DNA from: Oscillospiraceae bacterium
GTDB taxonomy: Bacteria > Bacillota > Clostridia > Oscillospirales > Ruminococcaceae
Length of the DNA stretch: 64,000 bases
Direction: 5' to 3'
Assembly (NCBI GenBank): GCA_900770195.1
Contig: CAAGJI010000082.1
Span: 1 to 64,000 of the forward strand
Part shown: piece by piece, positions 25,458-32,153 of the stretch
Numbering within the stretch: position 1 is the first letter of the stretch
Layout of the letters: each line of letters begins with the position of its first letter
Notes under the pieces: generated by a model
What the model saw: only the letters and a program-made list of their open reading frames with translations
Database searches by the model: none
Told to the model about the DNA's origin: nothing
Made by a program: the position numbers and the translations under genes

Positions 25458-26072
25458 ATGGCTAACAAAATTATAACAATCGAACGTGAATACGCAAGCG
25501 GCGGAAGAGAAATCGGAAAAAAAGTTGCAGAAGAACTCGGAATACCTTTCTACAACAGAGAAATACTTGAAATGGCAGCTGAAAGATGCAGTGTTTCACC
25601 TGAATATCTTGAAAATGCAGAAGAAGCAGCACCTAAAAGTTTTTTATATTCCCTTATGCTTTCATCTAATCCTACAAGATCAGTTGAAGAAAATCTTCCT
25701 TTATCAGATAAAATATATATTATAGAAAGTCAGATTATACAGGAAATCGCAAAGAAAAGCAGCTGTGTTATTGTAGGAAGATGTGCAAACTATATTTTAA
25801 GCGATACAGAAGATGTTTTCAGCGTGTTTATATACAGCAGCAAAGAAGCAAGAATAAAACGTGCAGTTGAACAGTATGGTGTTGACAAGAAAAAAGCACT
25901 CGGTATACTTAAAAAATTTGATAAACGCAGAGAAACTTTTTACAGCATAAACACAGGCGGAAACTGGTATGACAAAGAAAATTATGCTATGTGTTTAAAC
26001 AGCGGTGCTTTAGGAATAGATTTTTGCAGCAAACTTATTCTTGATGCTGTAAAAGAATCAGAAAAAAAGTGA
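25458..26072 (+). CDS. Cytidylate-kinase-like protein
   Basis: A 204-residue protein of the cytidylate-kinase-like family. The N-terminus IITIEREYASGGREIGKKVAEELG replaces the usual Walker A GxxGxGKS with a YASGGREIG loop, the hallmark of this family. A second block, IVGRCANYIL, and RIKRAVEQYGV with RRETFYSINTGGNW follow. The true substrate is not known; it is distinct from Cmk proper. It sits 20 bases ahead of a phosphoribosyltransferase-like gene and shares its promoter and terminator. Confidence 0.85.
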   Translation: MANKIITIEREYASGGREIGKKVAEELGIPFYNREILEMAAERCSVSPEYLENAEEAAPKSFLYSLMLSSNPTRSVEENLPLSDKIYIIESQIIQEIAKKSSCVIVGRCANYILSDTEDVFSVFIYSSKEARIKRAVEQYGVDKKKALGILKKFDKRRETFYSINTGGNWYDKENYAMCLNSGALGIDFCSKLILDAVKESEKK

Positions 26073-26092
26073 TATTTCAGTGAGGTAGAAAA

Positions 26093-26728
26093 ATGGATAA
26101 TGCTATTGTTATAAAATCTGAAAACAACAATAAAATTCAGATAAAAGTTACAGCAGGTCATTTTGCAACAAACCATTCACACGTTAATTATTTTATTGAT
26201 TTAACAGACGTTAAAACACAATACAGAATGGCAAGAGAAGCAGGCAGAGAACTTGCAAAAATATATACGGACAGAAATCAGATTGACACAATAATCTGTC
26301 TTGAAGGCACTGAAATGGTTGGTTCATTCCTTGCACAGGATCTTGGTCATCACGGAATGCATATAAATTCAGGACTTGACATATCAGTTATAGTTCCTGA
26401 AACAAATTCAAATAATCAGCTTTTATTCTGGGAAAATTTACAGCCTAAAATAAAAAATAAACAGATACTTCTTCTTATGTCGACCGTTTCAACAGGCAAA
26501 ACAATATCAAGAAGTGTTGAGTGCCTTAATTATTATGGTGGAAATCTTGTGGGAGTTGCAGCACTTTTCAGTGCCGCAAAAGAATTTGATGGAATTGAAA
26601 TTTCCTCCCTCTTTTCAACAAAAGACTGTCCGGGATATTCAACAGTTAAAAGTACAGAATGTCCGCTTTGCAGGGCAGGCAAAAAAGTTGATGCGATTGT
26701 CAATTGCTTTGGTTATTCTAAAATATAA
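26093..26728 (+). CDS. Phosphoribosyltransferase-like protein with degenerate PRPP loop
   Basis: A 211-residue protein with the fold pattern of orotate phosphoribosyltransferases. In the stretch that should bind PRPP (residues 125-140, ILLLMSTVSTGKTISR), the acidic pair of the usual VDDVxTTG motif is replaced by Met-Ser. Near the C-terminus Cys179, Cys190 and Cys193 (ECPLCRAGKK) could bind metal. An intact GHFATNHSHVNYF block lies near residue 22. It may be a regulator or an enzyme with altered substrate rather than PyrE. Co-transcribed with the kinase-like gene upstream; no pyrimidine pathway genes are near. Confidence 0.75.
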   Translation: MDNAIVIKSENNNKIQIKVTAGHFATNHSHVNYFIDLTDVKTQYRMAREAGRELAKIYTDRNQIDTIICLEGTEMVGSFLAQDLGHHGMHINSGLDISVIVPETNSNNQLLFWENLQPKIKNKQILLLMSTVSTGKTISRSVECLNYYGGNLVGVAALFSAAKEFDGIEISSLFSTKDCPGYSTVKSTECPLCRAGKKVDAIVNCFGYSKI

Positions 26729-26736
26729 TTTCAGCA

Positions 26737-26766
26737 GGGAAATCAATTGTTTGATTTCCCTTTTTT
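26737..26766 (+). terminator. Terminator of the kinase-like/PRTase-like operon
   Basis: GGGAAATCAA (26737-26746) with TTGATTTCCC (26751-26760) and six T. The A-poor left side makes it mainly plus-strand; it overlaps the stop of the minus-strand gene at 26765. Confidence 0.93.
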
Positions 26767-27121
26767 ACGATAAATAATCCTCGATAATGCTTTGAAGTTC
26801 TGATTTGTTTTTTGCGTGAATGCCTTTGTTTAGTTCCTCTCTGTCAGCGTCTGTAAGAATATTTGAAGGGATTTCAAGAATATCATATAATTTGTCGTGG
26901 CTGTCGAAAACGGCAACACTCCCCTTGTAGAAGCGTACTGTGTAGCTTTCTTCTGTCTCCTGTTCGGCAGTTTCGGATTGAATTGTTTCACGCACAAGAT
27001 TTGAATGCGATTCGGCACGTGTATTTTTTATATTTGTCGCAACTGAAGCAGCAGCTATAATCAAGGCTATACACAAACCTGTAAGTAAAATATAGATATT
27101 TTTCATATTTCTTTTTTTCAT
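26765..27121 (-). CDS. Small membrane-anchored protein with BofC-like C-terminal domain
   Basis: A 118-residue protein with one N-terminal membrane segment (IYILLTGLCIALIIAAASVA), an acidic Glu/Thr-rich linker, and a C-terminal part (YTVRFYKGSVAVFDS ... IPSNILTDADREELNKGI ... ELQSIIEDYLS) resembling the BofC C-terminal domain. BofC controls the SpoIVB checkpoint in the forespore of Bacillus, but similar domains occur in other clostridial membrane proteins, so this is only a domain-level call. AAAGGA lies nine bases before the ATG. Monocistronic. Confidence 0.7.
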   Translation of the reverse strand: MKKRNMKNIYILLTGLCIALIIAAASVATNIKNTRAESHSNLVRETIQSETAEQETEESYTVRFYKGSVAVFDSHDKLYDILEIPSNILTDADREELNKGIHAKNKSELQSIIEDYLS

Positions 27122-27182
27122 AGCGTTGTATCCTTTTATTTGTATTTGATTTGATTATTCCCTTTTTTTAAAAATTTTATAC

Positions 27183-27211
27183 TTGACAAAATCAATTTTT
27201 TTTGTTATAAT
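27183..27211 (+). promoter_or_regulatory. tRNA-Thr promoter
   Basis: Exact TTGACA (27183-27188) and TATAAT (27206-27211), spacer 17 bases. Confidence 0.95.
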
Positions 27212-27219
27212 ATAGTAGT

Positions 27220-27295
<76 letters not shown>

Positions 27296-27311
27296 AAAAT
27301 AGGCGTTTTTT

Positions 27312-27349
27312 AAGGGCGATTTTTGATGAAATCAAAAATATGCCCTTTT
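27312..27349 (+). terminator. Terminator after tRNA-Thr
   Basis: AAGGGC (27312-27317) with GCCCTT (27342-27347) and an inner ATTTTTGAT/ATCAAAAAT stem (27319-27327, 27331-27339). The T-run is short (TTTT). Confidence 0.75.
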
Positions 27350-27438
27350 GTATGCCCCTTGTACCATTATTTTTTTGAAAAAGGGAAAGGTGATTATATC
27401 ATCAACAAAACATCGGATATAAAAAAATAGGTTAAAAT

Positions 27439-27477
27439 AAAAGCAGGACTATTCATCAGCCCTGCTTTTATTTTTTA
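27439..27477 (+). terminator. Second terminator in the tRNA-Thr/spoIIGA gap
   Basis: AAAAGCAGG (27439-27447) and CCTGCTTTT (27461-27469) followed by ATTTTTT. The A-run on its left gives it some activity on the minus strand too. Confidence 0.88.
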
Positions 27478-27513
27478 TTTCTCCTCACTCCTAATTTTTA
27501 ACCATACCATAGT

Positions 27514-27547
27514 TTCGACAAATTTCGCTCTATAAACGTGCTATAAT
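27514..27547 (+). promoter_or_regulatory. Spo0A-type promoter of spoIIGA
   Basis: A perfect Spo0A box on the minus strand (TGTCGAA, 27514-27520) lies 21 bases upstream of a TATAAT -10 box (27542-27547), with no good -35 at the usual 17-base distance. The Bacillus spoIIG promoter likewise has Spo0A boxes at the -35 region and a long spacer. Confidence 0.65.
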
Positions 27548-27564
27548 AATAGCAGGTGATAAGA

Positions 27565-28404
27565 TTGACAGTTTACATTGATGTTTTAATATTGATAAAT
27601 ACATATATAAATTACTTGCTGCTTAGTTTAACAGCCAAAATTCTGCATATAAAAATAAAATTTAAACGGTGCATAATAACAGCTGCCGTTTCATCTCTTT
27701 TATCTTTTTTTTATTTTCTGCCTGAATATTCAGACGCAATTATTATATTTTTAAGAATAACAGCATCATTTATAATAACATTTGCAGCTTTTGGAAAAAC
27801 AGATTTATTTTCACTTGTAAAAAACAGTTTCTTTTTTTCGGGAATATATTTTATCTTTGCAGGACTTTTATCATATGTTTCGCAATTTGAAATTTTTAAA
27901 AGCGTACTCGATGTTAATAATATGACAGCTTATTCGACTGTTTCAATTACATTTTTAATTGTTACAGCAGGGATATTTTATGCTGTTATAAGCATAGCTG
28001 AAAGATTTATTTTAACTGAAACAAGTTTATCAGGCGGTTTTTCTGTTATCATAAAAAGCGGAAACAATGAAGTTGAACTGAAAGGAATCGCTGACACAGG
28101 CAACACTCTGACAGACTGTTTCAGCGGAAAAGCTGTTATAGTTGCAGGAAGAGAAAGCCTTGCTTCAATAACAGGTGTACCTTCAAATAATTCTGAAAGC
28201 ACTCTTCTTTCAGGACAGCATTTGAAAGGTTACAGGGTTATTCCCTATTCAACTTGTTCACAAGACAGCGTTTTACCTGTTTTTACACCTGATAAAGTTG
28301 TTATAAAAGACCTTAAACGAAAAACACAAAAATCGGTTGATGTGCTTGTTGGTGTTTCAAGAAACGGTAAAGAGGCAGTTTTCAACCCTAAGCTGCTTAT
28401 ATAG
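27565..28404 (+). CDS. spoIIGA: Sigma-E processing peptidase SpoIIGA
   Basis: This membrane aspartic protease cleaves pro-sigma-E in the mother cell once the septum forms. The 279 residues begin with five hydrophobic helices (VYIDVLILINTYINYLLLSL onward) and end in a soluble protease half with the catalytic DTGNTLTD motif near residue 176. The start is TTG at 27565, six bases after AGGTG; a GTG three codons earlier lies within the ribosome site. It is followed after 11 bases by sigE, the classic pair. Confidence 0.93.
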   Translation: MTVYIDVLILINTYINYLLLSLTAKILHIKIKFKRCIITAAVSSLLSFFYFLPEYSDAIIIFLRITASFIITFAAFGKTDLFSLVKNSFFFSGIYFIFAGLLSYVSQFEIFKSVLDVNNMTAYSTVSITFLIVTAGIFYAVISIAERFILTETSLSGGFSVIIKSGNNEVELKGIADTGNTLTDCFSGKAVIVAGRESLASITGVPSNNSESTLLSGQHLKGYRVIPYSTCSQDSVLPVFTPDKVVIKDLKRKTQKSVDVLVGVSRNGKEAVFNPKLLI

Positions 28405-28415
28405 GAGGAAAATAT

Positions 28416-29138
28416 ATGTTTTTATATGTCATCAGGGAAAAAATAAAAATACTCATTGAAAAAATCAGGCTTGGAATTTTTGGAAAAGTAAACTACATTG
28501 GCGGAACTGACACCCTCCCTCCGCCTTTGTCAAAAGAGGAACTTGATGAAATATTTGAAAAAATTGAAAAATCAAACGATAAATCGGCAAAAGAAAAATT
28601 AATTGTACATAATTTAAGGCTTGTTGTTTATATAGCGAAAAAATTCGAATCAAGCGGTGTTTATATCGAAGATTTAATTTCTATTGGAACAATCGGGCTT
28701 ATAAAAGCGGTCAATACTTTTTGTCCTTCAAAAAATATTAAACTTGCAACATATGCTTCAAGGTGCATTGAAAATGAAATACTTATGTATTTAAGAAAAT
28801 CATCTCAGCATAAGTCAGATATTTCAATAGATGAACCTCTTAATGTTGACTGGGACGGAAATGTTTTGCTTCTTTCTGATATTCTTGGAACAGATAACGA
28901 TATTGTAAGTCGTGATATTGAATATGAAACTGAAAAACAGGTTCTGAAAGATGCTGTTTATTCTCTCTGTCCACGTGAAAGACAAATTATGGAAATGCGT
29001 TTTGGACTTGGAGAATATAAAAAAGAACAGACTCAAAAAGAAGTCGCTGAAAAAATAGGAATATCACAGTCATATATATCAAGACTTGAAAAGAAAATCA
29101 TCAAAAAGCTTAAAGCAAAGCTTGAAATGCTGATTTAA
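28416..29138 (+). CDS. sigE: RNA polymerase sporulation sigma factor SigE
   Basis: SigE drives early mother-cell gene expression. The 240 residues include an N-terminal pro-region of about 25-30 residues ending near GKVNYIGGTDTLPPPLS, the site cut by SpoIIGA, then region 2 (EDLISIGTIGLIKAVNTF, LATYASRCIENEILMYLR) and region 4 (RERQIMEMRFGLG, EVAEKIGISQSYISRLEKKI). TAGGAGG lies eight bases before the ATG. Directly downstream of spoIIGA. No clear terminator follows. Confidence 0.96.
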   Translation: MFLYVIREKIKILIEKIRLGIFGKVNYIGGTDTLPPPLSKEELDEIFEKIEKSNDKSAKEKLIVHNLRLVVYIAKKFESSGVYIEDLISIGTIGLIKAVNTFCPSKNIKLATYASRCIENEILMYLRKSSQHKSDISIDEPLNVDWDGNVLLLSDILGTDNDIVSRDIEYETEKQVLKDAVYSLCPRERQIMEMRFGLGEYKKEQTQKEVAEKIGISQSYISRLEKKIIKKLKAKLEMLI

Positions 29139-29166
29139 AAAAAATATAAATTTTTTTGTTTGTCTA

Positions 29167-29195
29167 TTGCATTTTTTATTAAAATCGTGTATGAT
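29167..29195 (+). promoter_or_regulatory. GH3 glycosidase promoter
   Basis: TTGCAT (29167-29172) and TATGAT (29190-29195), spacer 17 bases. Confidence 0.75.
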
Positions 29196-29214
29196 ATATA
29201 GTATGTGCAAAGGT

Positions 29215-29241
29215 GACACCGTACAGAGTTTGTGCGGTGTC
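29215..29241 (+). promoter_or_regulatory. 5' UTR hairpin of the GH3 mRNA
   Basis: An 11-bp stem with one G-U pair (29215-29225 and 29231-29241), 5-base loop, beginning about 13 bases after the predicted transcript start and ending 26 bases before the start codon. There is no T-run, so an mRNA-stabilising or protein-binding role is more likely than termination. Confidence 0.6.
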
Positions 29242-29267
29242 GTTTGAAATTCAAGGAAGTGATATAT

Positions 29268-31376
29268 ATGGATAAATACTTAAATACTGAACTTAGTTTT
29301 GAAGAAAGGGCAGAAGACCTTGTTTCAAAAATGAAAATAGAAGAAAAATGTGGACAGATGAAATATGATGCACCTGCAATAGAAAGACTTAACATTCCAA
29401 AATATCAATGGTGGAATGAAGGTCTTCACGGTGTTGCAAGAGCAGGCACAGCAACAGTTTTTCCGCAGGCAATAGGTCTTGCTGCAATGTTTTCTCCACA
29501 ATGGCTAAATACTGCTGCAAACGTTATTTCACTTGAAGCAAGAGCAAAATTCAATGCATCAACATCTTATGAAGACAGAGGCATATACAAAGGATTGACT
29601 TTGTGGTCACCTAATGTAAATATTTTTCGTGATCCACGCTGGGGAAGAGGTCAGGAAACATATGGTGAAGACCCTTATCTTAGCGGTACGCTTGGTACAG
29701 CCTTTGTAAGAGGCATTCAGGGAAATGGCAAATACTGGATGGCTGCTGCCTGCATAAAGCATTTTGCAGCACACAGCGGCCCTGAAGCAATACGTCATGG
29801 GTTTGATTCAGTCGTTTCAGAAAAAGACCTTGAAGAAACATATCTCTATGCATTCAGAACAGTTATAGAAAATACAGATGTTGCAGGTGTTATGGGTGCG
29901 TATAATATGGTGAATGGCGAACCATCTTGTGCAAGCGATTATTTAACTCACAAGCTTCGTGATGAATGGGGTTTTGACGGCTATTTTGTTTCGGACTGCT
30001 GGGCAATAAGAGATTTTCATGAAGAAATGAAAGTAACTTATACTCCTGCTGAATCAGCAGCACTTGCTGTAAATCATCAGTGCGATTTAAACTGCGGCTG
30101 TACATATCAGCATTTAATGAGTGCAGTAAGTACAGGAAAAGTTACAAGTGAAGTGATAAACAGAAGCGTCACAAGACTTATGAAAACAAGAATGCACCTT
30201 GGAATGTTTGATGTGACAGAACTTGATGATATTCCTTTTACTGTTGTTGACTGTGATGAACATAAAAAAATAAATCTCGAATGTGCAAGACGTTCAATTG
30301 TACTTCTTAAAAATGATAATATTCTTCCGCTTGATGAAACCAAGATAAAAACAATTGCTGTCATAGGTCCTAATGCAGACAGAAAAGAACCTCTTGAAGG
30401 CAACTATTGTGGAACAGCATCTGAATATGTAACATTTTTACAGGGAATAAAAAGACGTTTCAGCGGCAGGGTTATATATGCACAGGGTTGTCATCTTTAC
30501 GAAGAAAAAGTTGAAAAGCTTGCAGAACCTCACGACCGCCTTTCTGAGGCACTTGCAGCAGCGGCAGAATCTGACATTGTTATTATATGTGCAGGACTTG
30601 ACGCAACGCTTGAGGGTGAAGAGGGCGACACAGGAAACGCTTATGCATCAGGAGATAAAATGAATCTGCGTTACCCTCAACCACAGCGTGAACTCATAAG
30701 ACAGATAACAGCAACAGGCAAGCCTTGCATACTTGTTACAGCATCAGGCGGGGCAATGAATCCTGAAACAAAAAATCTTGCAGCAGAAATTCAAGTCTGG
30801 TATCCGGGTGCACAGGGTGGAAATGCACTTGCTGAAATTTTATTCGGCGATATTTCCCCATCGGGAAAACTTCCTGTAACATTTTATAAAACAGCCGACC
30901 TTTTGCCTGATTTTATTGATTACTCAATGAAGGGCAGAACATACAGATACCTTGAAAATGACAACAATGTTCTTTATCCGTTTGGTTTTGGTTTAACTTA
31001 CGGCGATGTTAAAGTTAAAAAAATAAAATGGAAAAAGGGCAGTTTTGGCGGATATGTTGTTTCGGAAATAGAAAACAGCGGAAAATATGACACAGAAGAT
31101 GTCATAGAAATTTATGTATCGATAAATTCAAGTTACGAAGTTCCAAAAACAAGTCTTTGCGGAATACACCGTATTAAATGCAATGCAGGTAAATCAAAAA
31201 AAGTTATCATTCCTATACAGCTTGAATCTTTCACAATTGTCAAGGAAAACGGTGAACGTTGTATAGACAAAGATGCATCATATAAAATTTTTGCAGATAC
31301 AAAAAGTCCTGATAAAAACAGTATCTGTACTGAAATAACTTTTGATGAAATAGGAAATGGACAAAGGATAAAATAA
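29268..31376 (+). CDS. GH3 beta-glycosidase (beta-xylosidase or beta-glucosidase)
   Basis: A 702-residue cytosolic enzyme that hydrolyses terminal beta-linked sugars from oligosaccharides, without a signal peptide. The N-terminal barrel has YQWWNEGLHGVARAG, a motif common in clostridial beta-xylosidases, and nucleophile Asp243 in GYFVSDCWAIRDF. The middle alpha/beta domain contains IVLLKNDNILPL, and a fibronectin-III-like domain closes the protein. Specificity for xylose or glucose cannot be settled here. AAGGAAGTG precedes ATG at 29268; the upstream ATG lies inside the leader hairpin. The next gene begins four bases after its stop. Confidence 0.92.
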   Translation: MDKYLNTELSFEERAEDLVSKMKIEEKCGQMKYDAPAIERLNIPKYQWWNEGLHGVARAGTATVFPQAIGLAAMFSPQWLNTAANVISLEARAKFNASTSYEDRGIYKGLTLWSPNVNIFRDPRWGRGQETYGEDPYLSGTLGTAFVRGIQGNGKYWMAAACIKHFAAHSGPEAIRHGFDSVVSEKDLEETYLYAFRTVIENTDVAGVMGAYNMVNGEPSCASDYLTHKLRDEWGFDGYFVSDCWAIRDFHEEMKVTYTPAESAALAVNHQCDLNCGCTYQHLMSAVSTGKVTSEVINRSVTRLMKTRMHLGMFDVTELDDIPFTVVDCDEHKKINLECARRSIVLLKNDNILPLDETKIKTIAVIGPNADRKEPLEGNYCGTASEYVTFLQGIKRRFSGRVIYAQGCHLYEEKVEKLAEPHDRLSEALAAAAESDIVIICAGLDATLEGEEGDTGNAYASGDKMNLRYPQPQRELIRQITATGKPCILVTASGGAMNPETKNLAAEIQVWYPGAQGGNALAEILFGDISPSGKLPVTFYKTADLLPDFIDYSMKGRTYRYLENDNNVLYPFGFGLTYGDVKVKKIKWKKGSFGGYVVSEIENSGKYDTEDVIEIYVSINSSYEVPKTSLCGIHRIKCNAGKSKKVIIPIQLESFTIVKENGERCIDKDASYKIFADTKSPDKNSICTEITFDEIGNGQRIK

Positions 31377-31379
31377 AAA

Positions 31380-32012
31380 ATGGAAAAAACTGAAAAAAAG
31401 AAGAAAAACGGACTGCTTATAGCAGCAGTCGTTCTTATAACTATAATTGTAGTTGCTGTGGCAGCACTTGCAGCGGTACATATTGTTTCGGGTGTTAAAG
31501 AAAAAAACCGTGAAAAAGAATATGGTAAAGTCATAGAAGACCTTATGGACAGCTATATGAATCAGGATATTGACAAGTATATTTCCCTTTGTTATCCCGG
31601 TGAATTTCTTGAACTTGAAGCTGATGCATACTATGACGGAAGTATTGATGATTTAAAAAGCGACCTTAAAGCAAACCTTAAAGAAGAAAACTCTGCCATA
31701 AAAAATTACTATGGTTCGCAGGTTGATTTCAAGGTAAAAGTTAATAATGTTCGTGATGCTTCTTCTTCTGATATTTCATCAGTTAAAAGTCAGATGGATA
31801 AATGGACTGAATCAATTGGTGCAGATGAAGAAAAAATCAAAACAGCCTACAGAATGTCTTTCGATCTGAACGTTAAAACAACAGGCGGAAGCAGAAATGT
31901 CGTTGATTGCTATGCAATGATTGTTCTTACTGAAAGCGGTGACAAATTGCTTTGGGACTGGAATTTCAACAACGCAGACTGGGATTCCTACACATATTAT
32001 AATGAAGATTGA
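31380..32012 (+). CDS. Membrane-anchored protein of unknown function
   Basis: A 210-residue protein with a short Lys-rich cytoplasmic start, one membrane segment (LLIAAVVLITIIVVAVAALAAV) and an extracytoplasmic domain of about 165 residues that is Asp/Ser/Tyr-rich. The extracellular part resembles NTF2-like DUF4878-type proteins in pattern (MDSYMNQDIDKYISLC) but I cannot confirm it. The start is only three bases after the GH3 stop; AAAGGA lies 11 bases upstream. It shares the GH3 promoter and ends at a terminator. Confidence 0.75.
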   Translation: MEKTEKKKKNGLLIAAVVLITIIVVAVAALAAVHIVSGVKEKNREKEYGKVIEDLMDSYMNQDIDKYISLCYPGEFLELEADAYYDGSIDDLKSDLKANLKEENSAIKNYYGSQVDFKVKVNNVRDASSSDISSVKSQMDKWTESIGADEEKIKTAYRMSFDLNVKTTGGSRNVVDCYAMIVLTESGDKLLWDWNFNNADWDSYTYYNED

Positions 32013-32023
32013 TTTTACATCAA

Positions 32024-32060
32024 CCGTCGGATTATTAAAATCCGGCGGCTTTTCTGTTTT
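32024..32060 (+). terminator. Terminator of the GH3 operon
   Basis: CCGTCGGAT (32024-32032) with ATCCGGCGG (32040-32048), then a T-rich tail. Confidence 0.9.
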
Positions 32061-32074
32061 TTAGAAAAATTCAC

Positions 32075-32103
32075 TTGACGTTGATGTTTTGTTATGTTAT
32101 AAT
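32075..32103 (+). promoter_or_regulatory. Promoter of the dockerin protease gene
   Basis: TTGACG (32075-32080) and TATAAT (32098-32103), spacer 17 bases. Confidence 0.85.
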
Positions 32104-32153
32104 ATAGGGTATAATAAAAAATATAAAACTTCTTTTTAAGAAAAGGTGGAAAA

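Larger units (their letters stand above)
27350..27564 (+). other. Non-coding gap downstream of tRNA-Thr
   Basis: Holds a near-direct repeat TATGCCCTTTTG (27339-27350) and TATGCCCCTTG (27351-27361), an AAAGGTG-led reading frame of only ten codons, a second terminator at 27439, an AGGAGTGAGGA-type repeat fragment (27481-27500), and the spoIIGA promoter. The layout, just after a tRNA 3' end, would suit the scar of an excised or decayed integrated element. Confidence 0.45.
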
